Assembly: GCA_046756405.1 (NCBI GenBank)
Contig: JBHHWH010000003.1
Location: forward strand, 1 to 60,860
DNA length: 60,860 nt
From: JBHHWH01 sp046756405
GTDB taxonomy: Bacteria > Actinomycetota > Acidimicrobiia > Spongiisociales > ZC4RG35
Reading direction: 5' to 3'
Shown: positions 50,689 through 58,917 of the stretch, in pieces
Position numbering within the stretch: position 1 is the stretch's first letter
How the letters are laid out: each line of letters starts with the position of its first letter
The notes under the pieces: generated by a model
What the model was told of the DNA's origin: nothing
Seen by the model: only the letters and a program-made list of their open reading frames with translations
The model's database searches: none
Made by a program: the position numbers and the translations under genes

Positions 50689-51227
50689 CACCCCTGAACG
50701 AGGCGGTCTGGTCTCGCTCGCAGGACTCATGACCTCTACAGGTGCCCCACTGTCAAGGGACACCGGGATCTGCCCCACTTGAACATAAATCGCGTATTCG
50801 GCGAACACACGGCATGCGGTCAGGTGCGGATGAAGACCGACTACAAACGACATGAACCACACCCACAGCCACACAGGTGGGATGACGATGACGACCATCT
50901 GGCAACAACAGCCCCGACTCCGCGCAAGTTCGGATGCCACTGCCCGCACCAGCCGAGCCTTTACCGATGAGCGGGCCTCGTCTGATCAGGATGCGACCGA
51001 AGCTCTTCCCCTCCGCCTCGGTGTGGCGTGAGGCCTGCTTCGTCGCAGAGCCGATGACACGGCGGATGAGTCCCGATCATGAGCCCGTTTTCGAGATAGG
51101 AGCGGAGCTCGGCGTTCAGCAGGCGAGTCTCTCGTGGGCCCTGATCCATGGACACGAGCCACATCCGACGCGAACAGGAATCGTGTGTTAGGCGAATAGC
51201 TAGTTGTACGCGAGATGGAGGTGAAGA
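50689..51227. other. Intergenic stretch between duplicated units
   Basis: No supported gene. It contains two direct copies of TGCCCCACT (50743-50751 and 50771-50779), 28 nt apart, and ends in the regulatory block shared with copy 1 (51136-51227). Direct repeats of this type occur at ends of some insertion sequences, but no transposase is present, so no mobile element is called. Open frames here look like shadows. Confidence 0.5.
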
Positions 51228-51623
51228 TTGTTCCGGCGACTGACTGTCGTTCTGATTGGGGTCTTCCTGCTGGCGGGCTCAGCCACCGTAGCCCTGGCTG
51301 ACCATGACTGGATTTACGGTTGCAAGGATGGCAACGCCTGCTTCCGGGAGGGTTGGCCGTGGTGGAGCGAGGCGAAGTCGAGCGACCATCGCGACGCCAA
51401 CACGTACGCTGACCTCTATTACTCCGGAAAGAGCGTCGGCTGGCACACCGACTGGGTCGAAAACGAGATGAACTACACCCATGCCCACGTCTATTTCGAG
51501 ACGAACTGGGACTTTGAGATAGGTTGTCTGGATCCAAATGACCCTGACGAGCTGGATGTCCGAAGCCTGGAGCACACCCTGCGGACGGCGCTGGAGAGTG
51601 TTGAGGCCCCGGGGTGTCAGTGA
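51228..51623 (+). CDS. Small secreted Trp- and Cys-containing protein, intact copy
   Basis: 131 residues from TTG 51228, with GGAGGTGA just upstream. A signal peptide of about 24 residues, MFRRLTVVLIGVFLLAGS plus ATVALA, precedes a mature ~107-residue protein. Cys32, Cys38, Cys100 and Cys130 could form two disulfides. Motifs DWIYGCKDGNAC, SDHRDANTYADLYY, NEMNYTHAHVYF and CLDPNDPDELDVR are largely shared with copy 1. No known family recognised; it is not clearly a lactococcin-972 bacteriocin. It lies upstream of the lipoprotein gene and an exporter, suggesting a secreted effector, toxin or signal. Confidence 0.78.
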   Translation: MFRRLTVVLIGVFLLAGSATVALADHDWIYGCKDGNACFREGWPWWSEAKSSDHRDANTYADLYYSGKSVGWHTDWVENEMNYTHAHVYFETNWDFEIGCLDPNDPDELDVRSLEHTLRTALESVEAPGCQ

Positions 51624-51661
51624 GGCATGTCGGAAACCACAACTTGGCTAACGAAGGGCTC

Positions 51662-52717
51662 ATGAGGAAAAGGACAGCACTTCTGCTGCTAGCGGCGGGG
51701 TTGCTCGCCGGGGCGTGCACCGGTGGGGCCCCTGAACCAGACTCTGCACCCCCGGCCGAGAACGTCGGTACGGGCGCTCAGTCAGTGGTTGTGCCGTCCG
51801 AACCCGATCCGACTCTCCTGCCTCTGGCCTGGTTCATGGCCCGCCAATCCGACCCCGGAGACGCCATCATCGACGACGCCGTAGATCATCTGATCGCCAG
51901 GTGTATGGCCGAACGCGGTTTTCAAGTCCCCGAATACCCCAAGCACGACCATGCGCAATCCCTCCGCTATTGGTATGGGTTGGTCAAGCTCGAAGAGGCC
52001 CTCGCCGACGGATACACGGGCATCGACGCTGCCGCCCGGGCTGGCGCCGCCCTGGCCGAAGCGACGCCGTCTGACGAAGAGGCCGGGGAAGCAATCTCCC
52101 CAGACCCGGCACGGCGGGAAGCGTACTTAGCCGCCCTACACGGCACCGAAGAAGACGTCATTAGGGTGGCGCTAGTAGACCCCATCACCGGTGAACATAG
52201 GGGCACGGTGGGTCTGGGTGGAGGATGCCGCGGCGAGGCCCGAGAGGCGGTCTTCGGTGGCGTCGACAAATACCTCGCCCACCAGCGAACTATGACGTGG
52301 CTCCAGAGGGCCGTATGGGATATCCGTATCGCAGCTGACAACCTTGAGGCGACCCGGGAAGCGGCCCAAGCCTGGCTCGAATGCATGACCGACCACGGCT
52401 TCCCGCCCGACCACCGGTTCTGGCCTTTTGATGTCAACCTCGCAGGGAACGGCGAGGTGAACTTCCTGGGGGCGCTTCCGACGATCGGCCCCGACTGGCA
52501 GGCTCTCCCCGAACCCCGGCCGTCCCCGGAGGAGATCGAGATGGCGGTGGCCGACGTCACCTGTAAGGAGGAGAGCGGCTGGACGATGCTGGTCTTCACC
52601 GCGGAGTACCGCCGTCAGGACGAGCTGGCCGCGGCAGCCGCCGAGTTCATCCGCCAGGGCCAGAAGATACGCGCCGAAGCCGTAGAACGCGCCCGAACGA
52701 TTCTGGCCGAAGGTTGA
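51662..52717 (+). CDS. Lipoprotein of duplicated pair, copy 2
   Basis: 351 residues from ATG 51662; the frame is open to 51614 but GAAGGG before this ATG and the compact signal peptide favour it. The signal ends LLAGACTGG, a lipobox. Shared motifs with copy 1 are LIARCMAERGFQVPEY, RYWYGLVKLEEALADGYTG, PDPARREAYLAAL and a Cys pair in CRGEAREAVF and WLECMTDHGFPP. The last ~60 residues are almost identical to copy 1, beginning PSPEEIEMAVADVTC. Function unknown. It ends 43 nt before the exporter adaptor gene. Confidence 0.82.
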   Translation: MRKRTALLLLAAGLLAGACTGGAPEPDSAPPAENVGTGAQSVVVPSEPDPTLLPLAWFMARQSDPGDAIIDDAVDHLIARCMAERGFQVPEYPKHDHAQSLRYWYGLVKLEEALADGYTGIDAAARAGAALAEATPSDEEAGEAISPDPARREAYLAALHGTEEDVIRVALVDPITGEHRGTVGLGGGCRGEAREAVFGGVDKYLAHQRTMTWLQRAVWDIRIAADNLEATREAAQAWLECMTDHGFPPDHRFWPFDVNLAGNGEVNFLGALPTIGPDWQALPEPRPSPEEIEMAVADVTCKEESGWTMLVFTAEYRRQDELAAAAAEFIRQGQKIRAEAVERARTILAEG

Positions 52718-52760
52718 CACCTGGAGGCCCGCTAGTGACCATGGCAGACAGGGGAATAAT

Positions 52761-53894
52761 GTGAGACGGGCCTGGATGAACATCGTGCTGGCTGGGGCGC
52801 TTCTGGCCGTCGGCGGTGTCTCTGTGTGGACTCTGGCGGTCGCCACCGGTACACGAACCTCCCCCAGCTCCACCACCGCCGTCGCTCCCTCTCTCATCAC
52901 CGCGCCGGTGGAGGAGCGGGTCTTGGAAGAGACGTTCGCGGTACGGGGGTCGGTCCTCGAACAGAGCGTGGAGGTGGTATCAGCTCCCGACCCTGGGAAT
53001 CTGGCCGGTGTGGTCACCGACCTGCCGCTCGCCGAGGGTGACCGCGTGGATGCGGGGAGTGTGGTGGTCTCCGTCTCCGACCGGCCGGTGATCGTTCTCG
53101 AAGGGGAGATCCCCATGTACAGGTCGTTGGGTCGCGAGGACACTGGACCCGACGTCGCTCGTCTCCAACAGGCCTTGGCCGTCTTGGATCTATACGACGG
53201 TCCCATCGATGGACACTTCGGCTGGTTCACCGAGAAGGCTGTCCGTGACCTCTACGATCAGGCGGGCTTCCCACCACCTACTGCCGGCGCCTCCGGGGAA
53301 GTCCAGGAAGGAGGGGCGACACAGTCTCTGCGCGTCCCGGTGGGGGAACTGGTCTTCGTGTCTGAGCTGCCCACCACCGTTGCCGAGGTTGGTGTTTCCC
53401 TCGGGGATGTGGTCTCCGCCGGTGATCCGGTCCTCGGGTTGGGTTCGGGTTCCGCTCTCATAGTCGCCGAGGTGCCTGTGGATCGCGTCGAGATGCTCCC
53501 TGTGGGAACACCAGCCAACTTCTTCAGCGAAATACTCCAGATCGGCGCCGAGGGACGGGTCGTCGCGGTCTCCGAAACAGCTCGTGTTTCGGCTCAGGGC
53601 ATCCACATCCGGGAGGTGACCGTCGAGCCCACCGGCGAGATCCCCTCTGATCTGTTCGGCGCCGATGTCGCCGTGACCTTCACCGTGACTCTCTCCGACG
53701 GACCGGTCGTCGCCGTGCCCATCACCGCCATCCACGCCCTCCCCGACGGCCGGATCTTCGTCACCAAGGCAGAGGCCGACGATGGCCGAACTGAGATCGA
53801 GGTGACTGTGGGCGCGGTCATCGGCGGGTTCGTCGAGATCACCTCTGGGGCCCTCACCGTAGGTGATCGGGTGGTGGTGGGGTCGTCCAGGTGA
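52761..53894 (+). CDS. Membrane-fusion-type adaptor with peptidoglycan-binding domain
   Basis: 377 residues from GTG 52761, AGGGG upstream. One N-terminal helix, MNIVLAGALLAVGGVSVWTL, anchors an extracellular protein. Residues ~50-110 give a barrel-sandwich-like region (VVTDLPLAEGDRVDAGSVVV). Residues ~125-165 match PG_binding_1 (GPDVARLQQALAVLD, IDGHFGWFTEKAVRDLYDQAG), a cell-wall-binding insert. The beta-barrel and C-terminal parts follow. The ATPase starts at an overlapping GTGA. The gene is the first of a MacAB-like operon. Confidence 0.87.
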   Translation: MRRAWMNIVLAGALLAVGGVSVWTLAVATGTRTSPSSTTAVAPSLITAPVEERVLEETFAVRGSVLEQSVEVVSAPDPGNLAGVVTDLPLAEGDRVDAGSVVVSVSDRPVIVLEGEIPMYRSLGREDTGPDVARLQQALAVLDLYDGPIDGHFGWFTEKAVRDLYDQAGFPPPTAGASGEVQEGGATQSLRVPVGELVFVSELPTTVAEVGVSLGDVVSAGDPVLGLGSGSALIVAEVPVDRVEMLPVGTPANFFSEILQIGAEGRVVAVSETARVSAQGIHIREVTVEPTGEIPSDLFGADVAVTFTVTLSDGPVVAVPITAIHALPDGRIFVTKAEADDGRTEIEVTVGAVIGGFVEITSGALTVGDRVVVGSSR

Positions 53895-54616
53895 GAACAG
53901 GGAGGGGTTCAGCCGGGAACGGGGGTTTCGACTTCGATCCCGACTCGCTGGTGGTCGAGTGCAGAGGATTGAGTCGTGTGTATGAGGCCGCCCAGCCGGT
54001 GGTCGCCGTCGACGCCTGCGATCTCGTTATCCGCCGCGGCGAGTTCGTGTCGATCATGGGACCGTCGGGGTCGGGCAAGTCGACTCTGCTCAACTGTCTG
54101 GGGCTGGTGGACCGACCCACTGCTGGCTCCTACCGGCTGGGCAGCTGGGAGACCACCCGACTCACCGGACGGCAACGGGCCTCGATACGAGGGATGCTGG
54201 TGGGCTTCGTCTTCCAGGCCTACCACCTCCTCGCCGGCCGGGATGTGGCCGAGAACATCGCCATGGGCCTGCTCTACCGACGCGTAGCCCGCCGGGAGCG
54301 TCTCCGTCGGGCCGCCGAGACGGCGGCGCAGGTCGGCCTGGCCCCCAGACTCTCCACTCCCGTGGAGAACCTCTCCGGCGGGGAGAGACAAAGGGTCGCC
54401 ATCGGGCGGGCCATAGTCGGAGACCCCGTCCTCGTCCTCGCCGACGAACCCACCGGCAACCTGGATTCGCAGAACAGCGACCTCATATTGGACTTGCTCC
54501 AGCAGCTCAACGACCGGGGCCACACGATCGTCGTGGTGACCCACGATCCGACGGTGGCCCGCCGGGCACGGCGACACCTCAGCCTGATCGACGGCCGTCT
54601 CGCCGAAACGGCATGA
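53891..54616 (+). CDS. MacB/LolD-type ABC transporter ATP-binding protein
   Basis: 241 residues. Walker A MGPSGSGKSTLLN near 57, Q-loop VGFVFQAYHL, signature NLSGGERQRVAIGRA, Walker B VLADEPTGNLD and the H-loop VVVTHDPTVA are intact. This group powers mechanotransmission exporters that move peptides or lipoproteins outward. GTG start overlaps the adaptor stop as GTGA; the stop overlaps the permease start. Confidence 0.94.
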   Translation: MRTGRGSAGNGGFDFDPDSLVVECRGLSRVYEAAQPVVAVDACDLVIRRGEFVSIMGPSGSGKSTLLNCLGLVDRPTAGSYRLGSWETTRLTGRQRASIRGMLVGFVFQAYHLLAGRDVAENIAMGLLYRRVARRERLRRAAETAAQVGLAPRLSTPVENLSGGERQRVAIGRAIVGDPVLVLADEPTGNLDSQNSDLILDLLQQLNDRGHTIVVVTHDPTVARRARRHLSLIDGRLAETA

Positions 54617-55791
54617 TGGACACACCGAGAGTGCCCAGGACCGGTCTGCGTTTCACGGACCTGATCCTCGAATCATTGGTCGGGGTGGCGGCCCGGCCCG
54701 GACGTTTGGCGCTCACCGCCATCGGCATCGCGGTGGGGACCGCACTCCTGGTGGTCACGATCGGACTCAACGAGACAGGAGCAAATGCGGTCAGCTCAGC
54801 CTTCGCCGCCTATGAATCTCGTGAACTCCTGGTTAGGCCCGAAGACGGCCCGGACGAGCTGGTGTTCCCCGTCGACACCGACCACCGCTTAGGCTCGCTC
54901 AACGGTGTCGCCGCCGCGGGGGTCACCGCATCCGTGGGCCGGGAACGTACCACGGTCGAGGTCCTGCCCGGTCTCGTGACCAGCCGACGTTCGGTGCTGG
55001 CTGCCACCCCAGGAGCCGTGGCGATGGCGGGAGCCGAAGTTGAGGGGGCGTCGTTCAACCTCTTCCACGAGGTCGTCGCCGCCCGGGTGGCGATCGTCCC
55101 CTCCGAGCTGACCGGAAACTTCCCTCCCGGTTCGCTCCTCCACATCGACGGTCTCCCCTTCATCGTCGTCGGTGCTTTCGCCCCCGGTCAGGACTCACCA
55201 ATCACCACCGCCATAGTGGTCCCCTACCAGACCGCGGTACGCCTGTGGTCGGAGATCAGCGACGCCGAAGCACGACTCGATGCCGAGCCGGCGGCGATCG
55301 ACCAGCTCCGAACCGAGATCGGCCTCGCCCTCTTCCCCCACCGTCCGGAGAGCGTCACGGTGCTGACCCCTCCCCAAGCCGCCACCCTCCGCCGTCAGGT
55401 CGAAGGCACGCTGGGGACTCTCGGCTTCGCCCTCGGAGCCCTGGCACTGGCGATCGGTGTCGTCGCGGTGGGCAACTCCGTTCTGGTCAGCGTCCTGGAG
55501 CGGCGCTACGAGATCGGCGTGAGGAGAACCCTGGGAGCCAGCCGCCTTCATGTCGCAGGCCAATTCCTCCTCGAAAGCACCCTGCTCGGGTTTCTCGGCG
55601 GATCAACCGGCACGATTATCGGAGCGCTGGCGGTGATCACCCTCTCCGCAGGTCGGACCTGGACCCCGATACTCCCTCCGTGGACCCTCGCCGCAGGCGT
55701 CCTGGTCGGAGCCGCCGTTGGACTGCTTGCCGGGATCCTACCGGCGATGCGCGCCACCAGGATCGAACCCGTCGAGGTGTTGCGGGCATGA
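54613..55791 (+). CDS. MacB/FtsX-type ABC transporter permease
   Basis: 392 residues. An N-terminal helix (GRLALTAIGIAVGTALLVV) is followed by a ~200-residue outside domain (MacB_PCD-type) and three C-terminal helices with RRYEIGVRRTLGASRLHV, the MacB/FtsX hallmark, ending ATRIEPVEVLRA. It completes the adaptor-ATPase-permease set and should use a substrate captured outside. ATGA overlap with the ATPase. Confidence 0.92.
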   Translation: MMDTPRVPRTGLRFTDLILESLVGVAARPGRLALTAIGIAVGTALLVVTIGLNETGANAVSSAFAAYESRELLVRPEDGPDELVFPVDTDHRLGSLNGVAAAGVTASVGRERTTVEVLPGLVTSRRSVLAATPGAVAMAGAEVEGASFNLFHEVVAARVAIVPSELTGNFPPGSLLHIDGLPFIVVGAFAPGQDSPITTAIVVPYQTAVRLWSEISDAEARLDAEPAAIDQLRTEIGLALFPHRPESVTVLTPPQAATLRRQVEGTLGTLGFALGALALAIGVVAVGNSVLVSVLERRYEIGVRRTLGASRLHVAGQFLLESTLLGFLGGSTGTIIGALAVITLSAGRTWTPILPPWTLAAGVLVGAAVGLLAGILPAMRATRIEPVEVLRA

Positions 55792-55814
55792 GTGGTGGCC
55801 CACCAGCCGACCGC

Positions 55815-55820
55815 TACTCT
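55815..55820 (+). promoter_or_regulatory. Leaderless -10 box for dapD
   Basis: TACTCT 7 nt before the GTG at 55828; it decides this start rather than the GTG at 55792. Confidence 0.5.
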
Positions 55821-55827
55821 CCCACTC

Positions 55828-56733
55828 GTGACCCGCTCAGCTCGCGCCGTCGGTGTCGCCACCTTCTCCGGCGACAAGCTCTTAGACGTCTGGTACCCCG
55901 ACCCCCGTTCCGCCGACACCGACCCCCTGGTGGCTCTGGAGGGCGTAGACCTGGCCCGGGGGGTGGAGCGGCGCATCATCGAGACCGCCATCGCCGATCT
56001 CTCCTCCCCGCCCGCCGACCCCGCCGACGCCTACCTCCGCCTCCACCTTCTCTCCCACCGGATCCACCGGCCCAACGAGCTGAACGTCACTGGCATCTTC
56101 GGAATCCTCAACACGGTGGTGTGGACCTCAGAAGGGCCCTGCGATCCGGAAGGGTTCACCGCCACCCGGGCCCGGCTGACGGCCGAAGGACGCCGCCCCC
56201 AGGTGACTTCGGTGGACAAGTTCCCCCGTATGACCGACTACGTGATCCCTGCCGGAGTGCGGATCGCCGACGCCGACCGGGTTCGTCTCGGCGCCTACCT
56301 GGGCGAAGGCTCCGTGGTCATGCACGAGGGCTTCGTCAACTTCAACGCCGGCACCCTGGGGAAGTCGATGGTGGAAGGCCGGATCTCGGCCGGGGTAGTG
56401 GTGGGAGACGGCTCCGACATTGGTGGTGGCGCCTCGATCATGGGCACCCTTTCAGGGGGCGGTACCGAGGTGATCCGCATCGGCGAGCGCTGTCTGCTCG
56501 GCGCCAACTCGGGAGTCGGGATCTCGTTGGGTGACGACTGCATCGTCGAAGCGGGACTGTATGTCACCGCCGGAACGGTGGTCACCCTCCCCGATGGGGA
56601 GACGGTCAAGGCCCGAGAGCTGTCGGGCATGGACAACCTGTTGTTCCGCCGTCATTCGGTGACGGGACGCGTGGAAGCCCTTCCCCGCACCGGGGATTGG
56701 GGCGGGCTCAACCCCGAGCTGCACCGGGCCTGA
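55828..56733 (+). CDS. dapD: 2,3,4,5-tetrahydropyridine-2,6-dicarboxylate N-succinyltransferase
   Basis: 301 residues from GTG 55828. The protein begins VTRSARAVGVATFSGDK and has the actinobacterial-type DapD pattern: SHRIHRPNELNV, GIFGILNTVVWT, KFPRMTDYVIP, then the left-handed helix repeats VRLGAYLGEGSVVMHEGFVN and GSDIGGGASIMGTLSGGG. It transfers succinate from succinyl-CoA in the succinylase branch of diaminopimelate synthesis; dapE (45427-46449) is the later step. It follows the exporter permease closely but has its own -10 box. Confidence 0.93.
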   Translation: MTRSARAVGVATFSGDKLLDVWYPDPRSADTDPLVALEGVDLARGVERRIIETAIADLSSPPADPADAYLRLHLLSHRIHRPNELNVTGIFGILNTVVWTSEGPCDPEGFTATRARLTAEGRRPQVTSVDKFPRMTDYVIPAGVRIADADRVRLGAYLGEGSVVMHEGFVNFNAGTLGKSMVEGRISAGVVVGDGSDIGGGASIMGTLSGGGTEVIRIGERCLLGANSGVGISLGDDCIVEAGLYVTAGTVVTLPDGETVKARELSGMDNLLFRRHSVTGRVEALPRTGDWGGLNPELHRA

Positions 56734-56755
56734 TCTCAAAGCCTACGGCGGCCAC

Positions 56756-56761
56756 TACCGT
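56756..56761 (+). promoter_or_regulatory. Leaderless -10 box for the 129-residue membrane protein gene
   Basis: TACCGT 9 nt before the ATG at 56771; no SD. Confidence 0.45.
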
Positions 56762-56770
56762 CTCTGCCCG

Positions 56771-57160
56771 ATGCCCTACCGCCTCATCTACCTCGGCCTG
56801 GGGCTGGTCGCCATAGCCGCCATCGCCCTGGGAATTCTCCTCACCCCCGAGGGCGAGGAAGTGGTCCTCCCCGACGTGATCGAGTCGATCTCCCCCCTAC
56901 CGGGTGATCTGGTCCTCCCCCAGGCGAGCCTGGTGATCGACCTCCCCGTCGGCTACAAGGCGGAGATCTGGGTGGACGGCTGGCCGATCAGCGACGCCAC
57001 CTTCTTCGAGGCCACCGGCGTCTACCGCTGGGCGCCCCGCCCGTCCCATCCGGTCTTCCAGACTTGGACTCCTGGACCTCACACCGTGCGCATCGTATGG
57101 GACACCTACACCGGCCTTCCCGACCCGGGAAGCTTCGAGTGGACCTTCCGAGTCGGCTAG
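56771..57160 (+). CDS. Small membrane-anchored beta-rich hypothetical protein
   Basis: 129 residues. A single N-terminal helix (LIYLGLGLVAIAAIALGILL) anchors a ~95-residue outside part rich in Pro, Trp and beta-type stretches, WVDGWPISDATFFEATG and PGPHTVRIVWDTYTG, like an immunoglobulin-type fold. No family recognised. The 3' end overlaps the convergent ABC gene by 4 nt. TACCGT 9 nt before the ATG supports the start. Confidence 0.72.
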   Translation: MPYRLIYLGLGLVAIAAIALGILLTPEGEEVVLPDVIESISPLPGDLVLPQASLVIDLPVGYKAEIWVDGWPISDATFFEATGVYRWAPRPSHPVFQTWTPGPHTVRIVWDTYTGLPDPGSFEWTFRVG

Positions 57161-58917
57161 TCGTTCCCCCACATTTGGCCGAACACCTCGGAGCGTTCCA
57201 TCAGCTCTTCGGCGGTGCCCCGTGCCACCACCCTGCCTTCGTCCATGACCACCACCAGGCCAGCCCGAACCAGGGCAGGGCGCCGGTGAGAGACGGCGAG
57301 GACAGTGGTGGTGGGGTCTCGGGAGAACAGCCCCTCCCACAACTCCGCCTCCGTCTCCACATCCAGGGCGGAGGACAGGTCATCGAAGACCAGCAGCTCC
57401 GGGTTGCGGACCAGCATCCGAGCCGCCGCGGTGCGCTGGATCTGCCCACCGGAGAGGCGGACTCCCCGGGGACCGACCATGGTGTCGAATCCGTCGGCCA
57501 TGGCGGCGACGTCCCGGCCCAGGGTCACCGTCTCCACCACCTGGCGGAGGGTCTCCTCGTCGGCGTCGTGGCCCAGCAGCAGGTTGTCACGAAGGGTCAT
57601 GGAGAACAGCCGTGGGGTCTGCGGGGTGTAGGCGGCGCGGGGCGGGACCATGAACGCCGCCGGGTCCTCCACCATGGCCCCCTTCCAGCGGATCTCACCG
57701 GCATCGGCGGGCACCAGGCCCAGGATGGCCCGCAGGAGGGTGCTCTTCCCAGAGCCGATCTTGCCGGTCACCACCACGAAGCTGCCCGCGGGAACGTCCA
57801 GGTCTACGCCGGAGATGCCCATCCCCGACGATGGGTAGCGGTAGGTGAGACCCCGCACCGAAAGCAGCGGGGCCGACTTCTCGGCGGGTAGTTCAGGGTG
57901 GTGGGCCACATCCAGTTCTGACTCCAGGTCGATCCGGGCGGTGAGGTCCCGCCAGCGGGCCCCGCGCATCAGTCCCACCATGCGCTCGACAGATACTTCC
58001 GCCTGGCGGAGACGGGCGATGTACATGCCGATGATCCACGCCGCCTCGGTGACCAGGCCCAGGAGGTAGACGAACAGGCTGAACTCACCGACGGTGAGCC
58101 CGCCTGCTCCCAGGTTATCCACGGCGAGGATCAGGATCAGCCCGGTGCCGATGCTGACCGTGTTGTGAAAGACCGCCTCCAGGGCGGCGGAGAAGGTTCG
58201 GTCTCGCACCATCATCTTCTTCCGGTGGTCGTTCAGCTCGGTGAAGTGGTTCACCATGGGGCCTTCGGCGTCGGCCACTTTCACCGACTGCACCGAGGAG
58301 AGGGTCTCTCCGAGGAAACCGGTGATGGCCTCCGTGGCATCCCGGGCCTCCTTCCGGTACCGGCGGATGCGAGCGCTGAGCCGGCTGGCGATTGCGATCA
58401 CAGCAACGATCGGGGTGAACACGATGGCGGTGATCCGGGCGTCGACACCCGCCAGCACCGTCAGCGCCACAGAAGCTGAGACGAGCGCCCCGACCACGTC
58501 GACGGTGAAGTCGTAGGCCTCGACGGTGTGGTTGACGTCGTCGCGGAACCGGCTCACCACCTCACCGGGGGTCTCGGTGACCGGCTGGGCTCCAGGGAGG
58601 GTGTAGATCCAGCGGAGCATGGACCGCCGCATCCCCGATGAAGCGCGGAACAGCAAGGAGCTGTGGGTCCGCAGTGCCAGCAGGAGCACGGCGATGCGGG
58701 CCAGCACATAACCCCAGACGGCGGCGACCAGGGTGGAGAGGTTCCATCCCGGCGCGTCGCCGGTGAGGCTGTCAAAGAAGTTGGCCGCGATCACCCCCAC
58801 GATCAGGGGCATCGTCCAGATGGTGATCCAGAGGAGGGCGCTGCCCAGGTAGCGGCGAGGAGAGTTGGCGATCAGTCGGGCGATCACCCGACTTGTGGGG
58901 ATACGACCGGGTTTCAT
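57157..58917 (-). CDS. ABC exporter half-transporter, degenerate-site partner
   Basis: 586 residues: membrane domain (about 1-320) then ATPase. Walker A VTGKIGSGKSTLLRA and the signature RLSGGQIQRTAAARML are normal, but Walker B is LLVFDDLSSALD, with Asp where the catalytic Glu should be. In heterodimeric exporters such as TM287/288 this marks the weak site. It overlaps the upstream partner gene by ATGA. Substrate unknown, possibly lipids or drugs. Confidence 0.9.
   Translation of the reverse strand: MKPGRIPTSRVIARLIANSPRRYLGSALLWITIWTMPLIVGVIAANFFDSLTGDAPGWNLSTLVAAVWGYVLARIAVLLLALRTHSSLLFRASSGMRRSMLRWIYTLPGAQPVTETPGEVVSRFRDDVNHTVEAYDFTVDVVGALVSASVALTVLAGVDARITAIVFTPIVAVIAIASRLSARIRRYRKEARDATEAITGFLGETLSSVQSVKVADAEGPMVNHFTELNDHRKKMMVRDRTFSAALEAVFHNTVSIGTGLILILAVDNLGAGGLTVGEFSLFVYLLGLVTEAAWIIGMYIARLRQAEVSVERMVGLMRGARWRDLTARIDLESELDVAHHPELPAEKSAPLLSVRGLTYRYPSSGMGISGVDLDVPAGSFVVVTGKIGSGKSTLLRAILGLVPADAGEIRWKGAMVEDPAAFMVPPRAAYTPQTPRLFSMTLRDNLLLGHDADEETLRQVVETVTLGRDVAAMADGFDTMVGPRGVRLSGGQIQRTAAARMLVRNPELLVFDDLSSALDVETEAELWEGLFSRDPTTTVLAVSHRRPALVRAGLVVVMDEGRVVARGTAEELMERSEVFGQMWGND

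Larger units (their letters stand above)
49119..50690 (+). repeat. Tandem duplication, copy 1 (pseudogene + lipoprotein gene)
   Basis: The unit contains a regulatory block, the small secreted gene and the lipoprotein gene. The small-gene TTG starts lie exactly 2017 nt apart from those in copy 2 (49211 and 51228). Upstream block (92 nt) is collinear and largely identical. The final 77 nt of the lipoprotein coding sequence (50605-50681) is identical to 52634-52710. Confidence 0.88.
51136..52719 (+). repeat. Tandem duplication, copy 2 (intact small gene + lipoprotein gene)
   Basis: Regulatory block, small secreted gene and lipoprotein gene in the same order as copy 1. Protein similarity is moderate over most of the length and nearly complete over the last ~60 codons of the lipoprotein. 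Confidence 0.88.

Noticed and set aside
50689..51227. Complete insertion sequence
   Set aside because: No transposase frame and no clear terminal inverted repeats.
51228..51623. Lactococcin-972-type bacteriocin
   Set aside because: The size and exporter context fit, but the characteristic motif was not recognised.
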